Below are positions 34,977-46,240 of a DNA stretch of 64,000 nucleotides, in pieces (positions within the stretch are counted from its first letter, which is position 1; each line of letters starts with the position of its first letter). The DNA is from Paguma larvata (lineage: Eukaryota > Chordata > Mammalia > Carnivora > Viverridae). The stretch is taken from NCBI GenBank assembly GCA_030068075.1, contig CM057826.1:33840211-33904210 (forward strand), given 5' to 3'. Both the position numbers and the translations under genes were made by a program. The notes beneath the pieces are model-generated. The model saw nothing but the letters and a program-made list of their open reading frames with translations. It made no database searches and had not been told where the DNA came from.

Positions 34977-36139
34977 TTTGTTTAGCACAAAACAAAGTTC
35001 TTTGCTTCTATTTAGAAAATAAAGACATAAATATGAGAAATATATTTTAAATAATTGAAGGAAATAGATGGATTATGCTAAAATAAATTAAACAAAAAGA
35101 CTTTAAATAGCATTCACTGTTTTACCAAGATGACTTATATTGATCTTTCACACTCAGTGTTTGAAAGTGTAAATTTAACAGACACTTTATACACGATACA
35201 CCTCAGTAATACTGTTTCTACTTTATAGTTGATCAAATCAACAGAAATTATTGATGCACCTGAGGTTATATAAAGGATGTAATTGAAACCACAAAGTCTC
35301 AAAATGAGTTCTAAAAGATCACCTTAAAGTCTGTGATATGATAGGAAATAAGTTCTCTATTAAAAAGATAAGAAGATTTTAGCTACTCAAAATAATACAT
35401 CTCCCTAGAAAATGCTGCTTCTGAACTTTAAATTATTTCCTAGTTTGCTTTTAAATTTTCTAGATAAACTACTATTTTTAATCTGCTTCCAGAAAGATCA
35501 AACATTCCAATTTTTTATGGTGTCTTTTCAAATATGTGTATTTTATGACTTTTAGTAAAATATTGGCACCAGCGATGTAGTCCTTTGGACAAAAAAAAAA
35601 AAAATCTGAGACCTAAAGTTTCATTTATCGATGGTGATTGAAATGTAGGAAAGGAAAGTTTCTATGGCAACAAAATCAAGAACACTGGAGGATCTATTGT
35701 GTCATTGAAATCAGTCTAATACTACAAGTTATATTTAATTAAAAGCCTTTATGTTATTATGAGTGCATGTTCTTTCTTTTACTTATGGTAGTTCAAGAGT
35801 ATTTTAGGTTTCCCTTCAGGCCTAATATGCTGTATTTTGTTTGAAGTAAGATTGCACCAAATCCTCTTGCAGACTTGTATATTCCCTAATCACCCTTTGT
35901 TAAGTATCGTTAATACATTCATATATTACATGATACTATGAGTAGGAAAGACGCCAAAGTATATTTTTGCAAGAGAATGTAGAGACTTCGGCATGTTTTT
36001 ATATTCCCAAATGTTATTTATTTGTTTAGAGATTATTATCTTTTGTAGGGCAAATCTTTGAATTTCCATTGAGTTTTCTATTTAAATCCACTAGTTTGAA
36101 TCTGGAAAATTGTACACAAGAGCATTCTCCTTAATTTCT

Positions 36140-36235
36140 TTTTTACACTTAATAACCAAGGGCAAATCACTTAGCATCTGTAAACCTCAGCTACCCCATC
36201 TGAAACTGAGGCAGATCCCCCTAATACTTATATTA
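36140..36235 (+). mobile_element. MIR fragment, sense
   Basis: GGGCAAATCACTTAGCATCT GTAAACCTCAGCTACCCCAT CTGAAACTGAGGCAGATCCC keeps the MIR order 'ggcaagttacttaacctc...cctcatctgtaaaatggg'. Confidence 0.6.
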
Positions 36236-36414
36236 GTCTTAAAAACCATGAAAAATATAGTAAATTTTGGGGTCCAGAACTTCCTTTCAAGATGATATGG
36301 TTCAAAAATCCTCATCCCAAATGAAAAAAGTTGTAATCCTGAGATGATAATAATGAATGCATTTTACACATATTAGAAACCAAAATTATTTCAAGAACAC
36401 TTGATTTAATAAAG

Positions 36415-36457
36415 AAGCTCTGAGGGATTTATAATTATAATTAAGCTCTGAGGGATT
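36415..36457 (+). repeat. Short direct repeat, 28-bp spacing
   Basis: AAGCTCTGAGGGATT occurs at 36415-36429 and 36443-36457, separated by an AT-rich 13-bp spacer. It is a small local duplication. Confidence 0.8.
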
Positions 36458-37057
36458 ACCTCACCTTAATATGGAATTATTCTATAGTAATTTATGGAAA
36501 CATGTTTTCAATTGTATCTGACATAATAATCAAAACTTCTCACTAAAATATGAAGTAAATAAATGTCACCTTGAGTTTTGTATAACTGATCCGAGACTCA
36601 TAAACTTTAGAATTCATTAATACCATAATTCTATTTGTTTTGTATTGGATTTCCATTCCTCAATAAAACGTAATCTCTATAGAGTTATTAAAAATCTTAT
36701 GGATTTCTGCTATTTCTTCTTTTATGGTAGAGAAACAAAGATATGTTTGGCAGCATGTTCTAATTTATATAATTTATTACAAATTAAATTCAGGTTTCTT
36801 TTATTACCTGGGCAAATTCCAAAGAGCTTACTCTATTTTTGTTCAGCCACTACAATGATTACCTTAGGGAACAGAGTGAGCTGTTCTAGAACAATTCTGG
36901 AAGTACCTCCCATGCATTAAACAGATCCAGTGAAAAGTCCAGGAAAACCTAGTTGAGATGCCATAGGTAATGGCTCATAAGTAAATTTGATTATAGGAAT
37001 TCTAAATGATTCCCATAGTAGAGGGGGGCAAAAACAAATCATGGGCTGTCCTCAGCC

Positions 37058-37059
37058 TT

Positions 37060-37098
<39 letters not shown>

Positions 37099-37101
37099 TT
37101 T
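37058..37101 (+). repeat. (TTTA)n microsatellite
   Basis: About 11 TTTA units just ahead of the T-run that is the complement of the L1 poly-A tail. Confidence 0.95.
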
Positions 37102-37134
37102 GGGTATATTATACTCTACTTTTGCCTAGGCACT

Positions 37135-37554
37135 TTTTTTGTTGTTTCTTTTTCTTTTTTTTTTTAATTTGTGTTTTAAAATTCAAGTATAATTAACATA
37201 AGGGGTTATAATATTTCAGGTGTACAATACAGTAACTCAACAATTGTTTACATTACTCGGTGCTCATCACAATAAGGGTACTCTTAATCCCCTTTATATA
37301 TTTCACTCAGGCCCTTACCCGCCTCCCTTCTGGTTAGCACTAGTTTGTTCTCTATATATTTAAGAGTCCGTTTTTTCATTTGTCTCTGTCTCTTTCTTCT
37401 TTCCTCATTTTTTTGTTTCTAAAATTCCACCAATGAGTGAAATCACAGGATATTTATGTTTCTCTGCTTATTTCACTTAGCATTATACTTCTTAGCTCCA
37501 TCCATGTTGTTGCAAATTGCAAGATTTTATTCTTTATTATGGTAGAGTAGTATT

Positions 37555-37602
<48 letters not shown>

Positions 37603-38329
37603 CCATCCATTTACTGATGGACATTTGAGTCGCTTCCATATTTTGGCTATTGTAAATAATGCTGCAGTAAACATAGGGATGCATGAATCTTTTCATATTC
37701 TTTGGGTAAATAATCACTGGTGGAATTACTAGATCATATGGTAATCCTATTTTTATATTTTTGAAGAACCTCCATTCACAGTGGCGCCACCAGTTTGCAT
37801 TCCCACTGACAGAGCACGAGGGTTCCTTTTTCTCCATATCCTCACCAACACTTGTTGTTTCTTGTGTTTTTAATTGTAGCCATTCTGACCAGTGTGAGGT
37901 GATATCACACCGGGAAATTTGGGTCTCCCTGATGATGAGTGATGTTGAGCAACTTTTCATGTGTCTGCCATCTGGTTGTCTTCTTTGGAGAAATGTTTGT
38001 TCCTGTCTTCTGCCCATTTTTAAATTAGATTATTTGTGTGGATTTTTTTCTGTTTTTGGTGTTGAGTTCTTTATATATTTTGGATACTAACCCTTTTTGG
38101 ATATACAATTCCCAAACATTTTTTTTCCCATTCAGTAGATTGTCTTTTAGTTTTGTTGATTACTTCTTTCACTGTGAAGAATCTCTTTATTTCAATGTAG
38201 TCACAGTAATTTATTTTTGCTATTGTTTACTTGCCTCAGAAGACATATCTAGAAAAATGCCACTACAGCTGATATTAAAGACATTACTACCTGTGGTCTC
38301 TTCTAGGAGTTTTATGGTTTCTGTTTTCT
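37135..38329 (-). mobile_element. LINE-1, antisense, 5'-truncated, ORF2 end and 3' UTR
   Basis: The complement strand reads L1 ORF2 C-terminus into 3' UTR. The frame at 38017-37454 contains NMEATQMSISKWMDNT, then an in-frame HT repeat, then EYYSTIIKNKILQFATTWME, the known C-terminal region of L1 ORF2, ending in a stop. The 3' UTR follows to a T-run at 37135-37166 (complement of the poly-A). The region 37555-37600 is a TG tract within ORF2. Upstream text down to 38329 matches ORF2 further 5'. Frameshifts show it is dead. Confidence 0.92.
37556..37599 (+). repeat. (TG)n microsatellite inside L1 ORF2
   Basis: About 21 TG units, read as a His-Thr run on the L1 strand. It sits at the same ORF2 position as the (CA)n in the other L1 copy at 46241. 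Confidence 0.95.
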
Positions 38330-38429
38330 CCATGCTGAGTGTGGAGCCCAATATGGAACTAGATCCCATGACCTGAGCTGAAATCAAGAGTTAGATGCTT
38401 AACTGATTTGTAGCCACCCAGGCACCCCA
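38330..38429 (-). mobile_element. CAN-SINE fragment within the L1
   Basis: CTGAGTGTGGAGCCCAATAT GGAACTAGATCCCATGACCT GAGCTGAAATCAAGAGTTAG and a CCACCCAGGCACCCC end are the antisense head of a CAN-SINE. The poly-A end is missing. L1 text resumes after it. Confidence 0.82.
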
Positions 38430-38630
38430 CTAAACCCACTTTCTTAAGGGTTTTAAATCACAAATGGATTTTGTACTCTGTTAAATGCTTTTCCTGTATC
38501 TATTGAAATGACAGAGTACAAAATTCTTTTTCTATATCTATTGAGATGATTATATGGTTTTTATGCTTCCTCTTGTTAATGTGATGTATCACATTGATTG
38601 ATCTGTCCCCTTCTACTACACTGAAGTTCA
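38430..38630 (-). mobile_element. LINE-1 RT-region piece, antisense, with fold-back
   Basis: The complement reads GATGTGATACATCACATTAA and later ATAGATATAGAAAAAG, the L1 RT phrase 'CATCTCAATAGATGCAGAAAAAGC'. It probably belongs to the same L1 as 37135-38329 with an internal deletion. A 13-bp inverted repeat TTTTGTACTCTGT at 38469-38481 and ACAGAGTACAAAA at 38511-38523 is embedded. Confidence 0.7.
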
Positions 38631-38679
38631 AGAAACAAGTAGGTGCCTCAAATGGAGAGCTGGGCAGCAAGACCTAAAG

Positions 38680-39140
38680 TTGAGGAAGACATACTTTTTC
38701 TTTTTCAGAAGGAACCCATGAAGAGATGCAGCCAACATTTAGCTTGCTTTTTAGATTCTGGAAGAGGCAACTTCCTCTTTGTCTCAGGGATTTTGCCCCC
38801 ATCATGGGTCTCTTTGGAATATCTTTTCCTACATTTTTCATTTTGCTAAGTAGTCAACACCATAAAAAGTTCAGTTTTCTGTTCAAATGTCACTTCTTCA
38901 GCTTTCCCTAACTCCGCAGTAAGAGCTACACTCTCCCAGTTTGACAGTCTCAGTGTATCCATTTCTGTTGCTTCAGATAAGTCTTGTTTGTTTAATATTT
39001 AGCTCCTTGACTGTACTTTGAAATATGTGAGAAAAAAAATCCTCTCTGATTGTCATTGTTTTATACCTCGCATGTCATGTCACACAGGACCTGGATTATA
39101 GTATTTAATCAATATTTGTTGAATGAATAAATGAGTAAAC
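38680..39140 (+). mobile_element. LINE-2 3' fragment, sense
   Basis: GTTCAAATGTCACTTCTTCA GCTTTCCCTAACTCC, TTAGCTCCTTGACTGTACTT and a tail AATCAATATTTGTTGAATGA ATAAATGAG follow the L2 3' end. Confidence 0.8.
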
Positions 39141-39487
39141 TGAAAATAATACGAAGTTCTATCTATCTACCTACCTATCGGTCTAGAGGTTAAAATCAAG
39201 GAAAGAGAGTCTTGAAGATTAATATTAAGAAGCAGGGATTCATTACATCACTTTTTGTATTGATCCGAATGAGTCTCCCAGTAATTCATGCTTCTTGGTT
39301 CCAGAGCTCCCTTTCAAAACTTTGGAGGATGACTTATTCTTCTTCTCCACGATGCCAGCCTCCCTAGTGCCCACCCCTAAGTCTTTGTGTTCTGAGTCAA
39401 TCAGGAAAGTTTAAGTCATTTTGACTCTTTCTTCTTTCTTTTCTCTCCCTCAGACCAAATCGGTTTATTAGGCCTCTCATGTTTCTT

Positions 39488-39717
39488 TTTATCTTTTTTT
39501 AATATTGTTAGTGTTTTTTAAATTTATTTTTGAGAGCAGGAGAGACAAAGCATGAGCAGGGGAGGGGCAGAGAGAGAGGGAGACACAGAATCCGAAGCAG
39601 GCTCCAGGCTCTGAGCCGTCAGCACAGAGCCTGACGCAGGGCTTGAACTCACAGACTGTGAGATCATGACCTGAGCTGAAGTCAGACACTTAACCGACTG
39701 AGCCACCCAGGCGCCCC
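39488..39717 (-). mobile_element. Felid CAN-SINE, 17-bp near-perfect TSD
   Basis: AAATTTATTTTTGAGAGCAG, GAGCCGTCAGCACAGAGCCT, GACGCAGGGCTTGAACTCAC and CCACCCAGGCGCCCC. The flanks GGCCTCTCATGTTTCTT (39471-39487) and GGCCTCCCATGTTTCTT (39719-39735) are a TSD with one mismatch. Confidence 0.95.
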
Positions 39718-39829
39718 GGGCCTCCCATGTTTCTTAAACTGCTTTTTTCCTTTCCATGCCTGGCATCACCATAATATTATTTCACCATAAATTTATTTTT
39801 GCCTGAATTATTGGAAGTATTTATTAACT

Positions 39830-40222
39830 GAGATCTCTGTGTCTTGTCTTACATCTTTCAAATGAATCCTCAAACTTCCTGTCAGAATAATTTTTTTAAA
39901 GGGCAAATTATTTCATATCACTTCCTTTTTCAGAACCTGGCAATGGCAACGGACTTTAGAAAAGCACAACCCCCCAGCATTGTATATAAAACCCTCTGTG
40001 ACCTGGCTTCTGCCCACTATTTCTCCTCCCTGAGGAGTTTGTGGTCTGGGAATACTGAAGTTCCTAGTAGTGCTATGCCTTCTCTCACCTTTGTGCCTTT
40101 GTCACTGCTCTTCCCTTCACTTGGAATGTTGTTCTTCACTTTGTCCTAAAATAATACTTTTCATTCGTCATAGGCCAGCTAAGAGGTCTCCCCACCTCCA
40201 CAAAACTATCTCTGTTCACTTT
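39830..40222 (+). mobile_element. LINE-2 3' fragment, sense
   Basis: ATTTCATATCACTTCCTTTT, AACCTGGCAATGGCAACGGA, CCTCTGTGACCTGGCTTCTG, CACTGCTCTTCCCTTCACTT and GGAATGTTGTTC follow L2 ORF2 end and 3' part. The insertion point of the SINE pair lies just downstream. Confidence 0.75.
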
Positions 40223-40238
40223 AGAACAATTATTTTCT

Positions 40239-40417
40239 TGGGACATCTGGTAGCTCAGTTGCTTGTGTTTGACCTCCTCTCTTGGTTCATGATTTCAAGC
40301 CCCACATGAGGCTCTTTGCTGTCAGTGCAGAGCGTGCTTCATATCCTCTGTCTCTGTCTCTCTTGCCCCTCCATTCCCTACTCTTTCTCTCTCTCTCAAA
40401 TAAACATTAAAAAAAAA
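40239..40417 (+). mobile_element. CAN-SINE (older), first of a head-to-tail pair
   Basis: GGGACATCTGGTAGCTCAGT, GTTCATGATTTCAAGCCCCA, TGTCAGTGCAGAGCGTGCTT and AAATAAACATTAAAAAAAAA. It is more diverged than its neighbour. Confidence 0.88.
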
Positions 40418-40420
40418 CCA

Positions 40421-40622
40421 GGGGCACCTGAGTGGCTCGGTTGATTAAGTGTCCTCCTTTGGGTCAGGTCATGGAGTTCATGAGTTGGAGCCCTGCATGC
40501 GGCTCTCTGCTGTCAGCATGTGGAGCCTACTTTGGACCTTCTGTCCCCTCTCTCTCTGTCCCTGCCCTGCTTGATGCTCTCTCTCTTTCACAAAATAAAT
40601 AAACATTAAAAATTTTTTTAAA
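40421..40622 (+). mobile_element. CAN-SINE inserted in the tail of the previous SINE
   Basis: Starts GGGGCACCTGAGTGGCTCGG directly after the A-tail of the previous SINE and ends AAATAAATAAACATTAAAAA. An outer near-repeat AGAACAATTATTTTCT (40223-40238) and AGAAACAATTACTTTCT (40624-40640) flanks both units and reads as the TSD of the first insertion. Confidence 0.92.
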
Positions 40623-40772
40623 AAGAAACAATTACTTTCTCCCTCCTTTTTGTGTCTGCAAATGTTATTGAACACATAACTACATTTAAGCGGTGTCACA
40701 AAGATCTTTTTCCATGTAAGTTACTTCCATGACGTGGTTCCCAGATTTTCCAATTTTCATCAGATGTTCTTT

Positions 40773-41010
40773 AAAAGTGCATGCTCCAGAAAGAGGCTGG
40801 TGTCAGTTCAAATCCTGGTTCTGTCATCTACTACCCCTGTGATCCTAGACAATGTGCTTTATCTCTCTATACCGCCATTACCTTGTCTGAAGATGGGGCA
40901 TTGATATTAATTTATTAGTGTTAGGGTCCAAGATTAAATGAGATTCTGAGATAATGTATGTAAAGTATACTGGACAGTACCTGGCACTTACTAAGTGCTC
41001 AGTAATTTAA
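40773..41010 (+). mobile_element. MIR, sense, near full length
   Basis: AAGTGCATGCTCCAGAAAGA GGCTGGTGTCAGTTCAAATC CTGGTTCTGTCATCTACTAC runs in MIR order, followed by GACAATGTGCTTTATCTCTC, AGATTAAATGAGATTCTGAG and a tail CAGTACCTGGCACTTACTAA GTGCTCAGTAAT. Confidence 0.9.
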
Positions 41011-41696
41011 TAATCATTAGCTATATTATTATTGTTATACTTTTCATATTAAAATCTGGTCCTAATAAGTGGTCATAGCAAATAATAATAAAGATTGTCG
41101 TTAATACTATGATTATTATTGCCACCACTGTTATATATTCTTTTAGAGTCTAAAAAAAGAAGCAGGCTAAAAGAATCCTTCATGTTATATGAATTCTGAC
41201 TAAGACAATTATAATTAAAGTAATAAATAATAAAATCAAACATTTTTCATTCATTACAACACAGCACTAATTGCCATGTTCACATTAAACTTCCATGTGT
41301 TCTCATTCCCCATATAAAGATACATCTTTTGACCTACATATGAACAGTAGAAGGAAAAATTAAAGGCCTAACGACTCAAAATAGCCAAAGATAGTGAAAA
41401 TAGACTCTTGGGTAATTGAGAGTATTGTTACATTTTTTAATAGGTACCTCTTTCATGTCTATCTCTGTAAAGCCAGCACATTTATTATGAGGTAGATGTA
41501 GTCATTTTTAAGTAGTTTTCCCAGCAGTCAAAGAATAGTTCATAGCAGCCATTTTCTTGATGGCCTATGACTAACCCAAGAATGGTGACCCCTACTGGGC
41601 ACTTTCTCTTTCTTCCCTTCAATATAGATGGAAGCAGAGAAATTGCAACTCTGTAAAACAGTTACCTTTTATAATCATTTAAAAATACATTTCTTA
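41011..41696. other. Unassigned AT-rich sequence
   Basis: No gene or repeat was recognised. Confidence 0.35.
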
Positions 41697-41893
41697 GGGC
41701 TCCCAGGTGGCTCAGTTGGTCTTGTGTCTGACTCTATTTTGGCGCAGGTCGTGATCCCAGGGTCATGGAATTGAGCCCCATGATGGGCTCTGTGCAAAGC
41801 CTGGAGGCTGTTTAAAACTCTTTCTCTCCTTCTCTCCCTCTCCCTCTACCCCCTCATGCTATCTCTCTCTCTCTCTAAAATGAAAAAAAAAAA
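41697..41893 (+). mobile_element. CAN-SINE, sense
   Basis: GGGCTCCCAGGTGGCTCAGT, CAGGTCGTGATCCCAGGGTC, ATTGAGCCCCATGATGGGCT and a CT-rich end followed by AAAATGAAAAAAAAAAAA. TSD not clear. Confidence 0.9.
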
Positions 41894-44539
41894 ACATATC
41901 TATCTGTCTGATTGCTAAAGTACACATAGAAATTTTGTTAAAACTCACATAAAATAAAGATATTTAAAAAAAGTGGCCTCGTAAATTTTATTAAAACCCA
42001 CATAAAATTAAAAAAGATATTTTGGTGCTAAGAAGTACCAAGAAATTGCTAGATTTTGTGAAAGTTTTTCAAAATCAGTCGCTATAAAAGGAAATAGTAG
42101 TTTTCAGGTCTTAGATAGTCTGTCGCTATTGAAACAAGCATTTAACGTGTCAATAGGATGGAGATGCTAAGAAATGGCATTTGAGACAGAGTCTGCTGAT
42201 GCTACTTTGTTTTCGTATTGATGATACCTCAATGCATGGGGCACTTGTCTGTCACTAGAAGCATTTCTGTTCCTGGTGTGTATGCTTGCTTGTGGCTTAG
42301 CATTGCGTAGGTAATAGTGCCCCTTAAAACTTTAATTTTAAACACTTTGACCACACTTCAGACTATAAAGAAATGGAGAGCTTCGTTTTTCCTCAAACTA
42401 ATACTCATCAGCTTAATTATAATCATATCATATTATCACTTAGATTTTTCAGAAGTAAAGTTAATGAATTAGAATTAAGGATACACATAAATTTTTTAAA
42501 AATCTTCCTTTTTTAAAAAAAAAACTACCAGTGACAGTAGTAAAAGCAATTTTAGTGGCATAGCTGGGGTGGAATTCGATTAGAAGAAAGTTAAAGAATG
42601 AATAGGAAATAAGTAAATGAAGGTGATGACAAGACTTTTTGATAAAACATTGACCATGAGTAGAAGGAAGAATTAAGGAGGTGCCTTGAGAGGGCAGGAA
42701 GCAATATGAAGAGAGACAAATTCAGGAGAGGAAGAATCAAAGTATAAATGTTAGACGGTAGGTTCACCTCTTTCAGATCAGAGAAAAAAAGGCAAACATT
42801 GTATGGACATGGGTAAGTGTGTATGTTGTGAAATCATGGGCGAGGAGAAGCTGAGCACATTAATGGCTGAAGGCCACTCTTTGTTTTTTGTTTTTGTTTT
42901 TGTTTTTAAGTGAAAAGTGCCAGGAGGTGAAGGAGATGTGGGTGGGGCGGGGTGCTGGGAGAGATGTGACCCTTCCCTCAGGTCCCTTTCCATTGCCTGC
43001 TCTCTAATTTCTTTTGCTCTTTCTACATTTTGTTATTAGTCTGCATTTGTGTGTGTGTCAGTCTATGACAGCTGTTAATATCTTACACCTTTCTCTATTT
43101 TCCTTCCCCAAATAGTTTTACTTTTTACCTTATTATTGGACCTAAAAAGAAATATGAAACCTTGGTTATGTCTCATGTATCTGATATAATGAATGCTTAC
43201 AGCTATGAATACAGTTTCCAAATAACTGAAACATAACCCAAACTAGAAAACTAGAACTGGAAGTTTAGAAAAAATCATTTTTGATGGAAAACTTTCCAAA
43301 AGGTTGCTAACATTGGCCTCCCATGTCAGTGACACGGGGAATGTACTTTCCTGTGTGAGCTCTTTCACCTTTTCCTTGGTTACTTCACAAAAGTTTCTGT
43401 CCAGTGCCTGTGTGTGGCCATGTCAGGACTTGTGCGAAGCTGACACACAAAAGTAACAAAATTGAAACACAATGTCTGGTTTATAAATCAAACTAGACCG
43501 TCTATTTATAAAAAATATCAATATATAGCTAGTAAATGTCTCTAATATGGAATACCCACACTACAAAATGTATGTTCCCCCAAACGTTAAAAATCACCAT
43601 TATTTACTTAGAGTAACTTCTAACAGCATAAGGCAGTGGCCATCTTAGGTATCTGCTCACTGGCTACACACCAAACTCTCCCTGTTTTCTTTGCAAAAGT
43701 TTTCTGATAGAATTTAGAAGAGGCATTTTCAGAAGTTAATTTTCTTAATAATCATTTGGAAATCTTGTTAGCAATTAGGATGGATGGACCCTACTAACAG
43801 ATGTTCTCATATCAGAAAACTGCTCTTGTTAACAATTTTTCCTGATCATTTGGCTATATGTAATCCTCAGAACACACATCTAGATGGCTAATATTTTCTA
43901 TTGATCTCTAGCAGCTTAACTGGAAGGAGGCTAAATATATTCCTTTTAATTATCACACATCAGTACCCTAAGGTTTTTAAAATTTATTGGCCATTTTTCT
44001 CATGGATAGCTTTGAATTATCTTCTGCTAATAGTGACCTAGTTCCTGCTCCAGGACTCATGTTGTGCAGTATTAGACACTCTATACTCCGTAGTGTCACT
44101 TTGTTCGGAAACTCATGACATCCTATGCATAACATTGGTTTAGTTGTTTTCAAATGATACAGAGTTCTCACCAAATTGAAGTCCATTGAAGATATGTTAC
44201 ACATTTTCTTATCTTTTTAAACAAAATAAACTTAACGTAATTTAAATGGTTCTTGTTAGCATCCACTATTAACCTGTTAGATCATGTAATTTCTTGTTTT
44301 ACATTTTCTCTGCCATCTTTTAATATAAGATTGTCAGCTATTATTTTTCTCTGCTGACGTTATGCCTGCTTCATGGAATCTACTTAAGAACTTTCTTTCA
44401 AGAATCCATAGGATGTTTCCATACTGATGTTATGTCACTTTCCACATTTAATCAAACCTTTTTATACATGTTTTAATATACCCAATCTATCATAAACTTT
44501 TTGAAAAAAGCAATTCTGGATAAATAATATTTATATTTC
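41894..44539. other. Mostly single-copy AT-rich sequence
   Basis: No gene was recognised. The purine-rich part at 42540-42850 may be a decayed L2 in antisense. A (GTTTTT)n patch lies at 42884-42908. The 75-aa frame on - at 43977-44204 shows no recognised domain. Confidence 0.35.
42884..42908 (+). repeat. (GTTTTT)n simple repeat
   Basis: Four GTTTTT units in a row. Confidence 0.85.
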
Positions 44540-44605
44540 TCTTATACCTAACAGTGTCTTGCCCATAGTAGGTGCTTAGTAAATACTAGTGGTGTAATCA
44601 AGTTA
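44540..44605 (+). mobile_element. L2/MIR 3' tail, sense
   Basis: CCTAACAGTGTCTTGCCCAT AGTAGGTGCTTAGTAAATAC matches the common L2 (or MIR) 3' end. Upstream extent is not clear. Confidence 0.6.
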
Positions 44606-44827
44606 AATAATAGTAAGTAAATGGTAAACAGGAAATAAATGGTGAATAAGAATTGAAAAGTCTATGAATGAGAGGCTAACATTAAAGTATATATCTTTAG
44701 TGCAGAAAATTTATGACATATCTTTAGGATACTATGAATATCTTTGGTGTTACTAGGTTTCAGAAAGGTAAGACTGATAAAAGACTGAATTATTTTAAAG
44801 TGTCATAGTTCTATTTTTTGGTCATTA

Positions 44828-45134
44828 AAAATAGATATTTTCTAGATATTTGCAAATGATATATCCAGTAAGGAGTTAATATCCAAAATGTATAAAGAAC
44901 TTATGCCTCCCAACACTAAAAATTCCCCAAGTAACCCAATTAAAACATTGGCCAAAGACATGAATAGATATTTTTCTAAAGACACTTAGAGGCCAATAGA
45001 CATATGAAAAGATGCTGAACATCAGTAAGGATCAGGGAAATGCAAATCAGAACCACAATAAGACATCACCTTACACCTGTCAGAATGGCTAGTGTTAAAA
45101 AGATAAGAGATAACAAGTGTTGGCAAGAATGGAG
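44828..45134 (+). mobile_element. LINE-1, sense, part before the LTR insertion
   Basis: GATATTTGCAAATGATATAT CCAGTAAGGAGTTAATATCC, AATTAAAACATTGGCCAAAG, GGGAAATGCAAATCAGAACC and GTGTTGGCAAGAATGGA are the C-terminal third of L1 ORF2. The same copy resumes at 45963 after the LTR. It is 5'-truncated near 44828. Confidence 0.92.
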
Positions 45135-45962
45135 TGCCAGAGGCCAGCTCTGGCGAGTCCAGGAGTCCCCAAAGGATGAATGGTGTCAGCACAATGAATG
45201 ACTCGAGAGAGCTGCTTCGTTTCTGGAACCAGCAGACAACTCTGCTTTGCCAGTCTCAGTATCTTTATTAATAGGCAGTGAGTTACATTACATCAAAGAA
45301 CATTACTTTTTCTTATAAGATAAAGAAAGGAGATAGTGTATATAATGTCAATTTCCCAGACCTCGAAGGAGAGTCTTATCTTAGCTGTTTTTAATTCTAT
45401 TTCTAAACTAATGAACATACACTGTTTTTGCCAAGAAGAAAGCAGGGTTATTAGTGTAAACTTGAGCGAGCATGTGGTGCAAATATTGCTGCCTTAAGAC
45501 CTGTGTTAATTGTTAATGGGGGAAGGGTAACTTACTTGGTAGAGACACAGTTGTCTAATGCCTGCCTAAGTTCCTTTGCTTATGAGTGAGTGAATTTACA
45601 CAATAGGGGCCTAATGTCTACATAAGTTACAGTGATTTTTAGCTAACTCATAACTGCTATCAATTTGTGCAACCTATCCCCAAGAGGCAACTTTGAGTTT
45701 ACTTCTAGCAAGGTTACTTTCATTCAGATGTTATCCATCAAGGCATCGCACTCCGGGTCCCTTTTTTCATATGCCATAAAACAAAAGAGCATTACATTTC
45801 TTGAGGCCAACCAGAGCAGTTCAAGAAGTCCAGACCTGAAAGGTTATTAGAAGGAGATAGTATTGGGTGCCATTTGGTCAGCAGGAGACTTTGCAACATC
45901 TGCTTTTTCCACACAGGAAGGCATCTCAACCTGTGAGCCCATGATGGCTCCCAACAATGGAG
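45129..45962. repeat. Perfect 6-bp TSD around the LTR
   Basis: ATGGAG at 45129-45134 and again at 45957-45962. Removing one copy and the LTR restores the L1 phrase 'aagaatggagagaaaagg', so the insertion site is exact. Six-base duplications are usual for class II endogenous retroviruses. Confidence 0.88.
45135..45956 (-). mobile_element. Solo LTR of a class II (ERVK-like) endogenous retrovirus
   Basis: The 822-bp unit begins TG and ends CA on the + strand. Read on the - strand, it starts TGTTGGGAGCCATCATGGGC, which resembles the 5' end of betaretrovirus-like LTRs such as the IAP type, and ends CCTCTGGCA. On that strand an AATAAA signal lies at the complement of 45264-45269, about 130 nt before the 3' end, with a TATAAG-like box at the complement of 45312-45317. 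No internal gag, pol or env sequence remains, as expected after LTR-LTR recombination. Class is inferred from TSD length and ends. Confidence 0.8.
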
Positions 45963-46236
45963 AGAAAAGGAAACTCTCATATACTGGTGATGGGAATGTA
46001 ACCTGGTGCAACCACTGTAGAAAACTATATGGAGTTTTCTTACAAAAGTAAAAATAGAAAAACAGTATGATTCAGTAATTCCACTAGTAGGTTGTTTTTT
46101 TTTTACCTTAAGAATACAAAAATGCTAATTCAAAGAAATATATGCACTCCTGTGTTTATTGCAGCATTATTTATAATAGCCAAGATATGGAGCAACCTAA
46201 GTACCATCAATAGATGAATGAATAAAGAAGATATGA

Positions 46237-46240
<4 letters not shown>

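Larger units (their letters stand above)
34990..37057. other. AT-rich single-copy sequence
   Basis: No gene was recognised. A short direct repeat is at 36415-36457 and a MIR piece at 36140-36235. A poly-A stretch lies at 35590-35603. Confidence 0.35.

Noticed and set aside
37558..37600. Possible Z-DNA promoter element from the TG tract
   Set aside because: The tract is inside a dead L1 and no promoter features are nearby.
37454..38017. 187-aa open frame on the - strand
   Set aside because: It is the decayed L1 ORF2 C-terminus with a (CA)n expansion, not a host gene.
45135..45956. Endogenous retrovirus with coding capacity
   Set aside because: Only one LTR is present between the target duplications; no gag, pol or env sequence remains.
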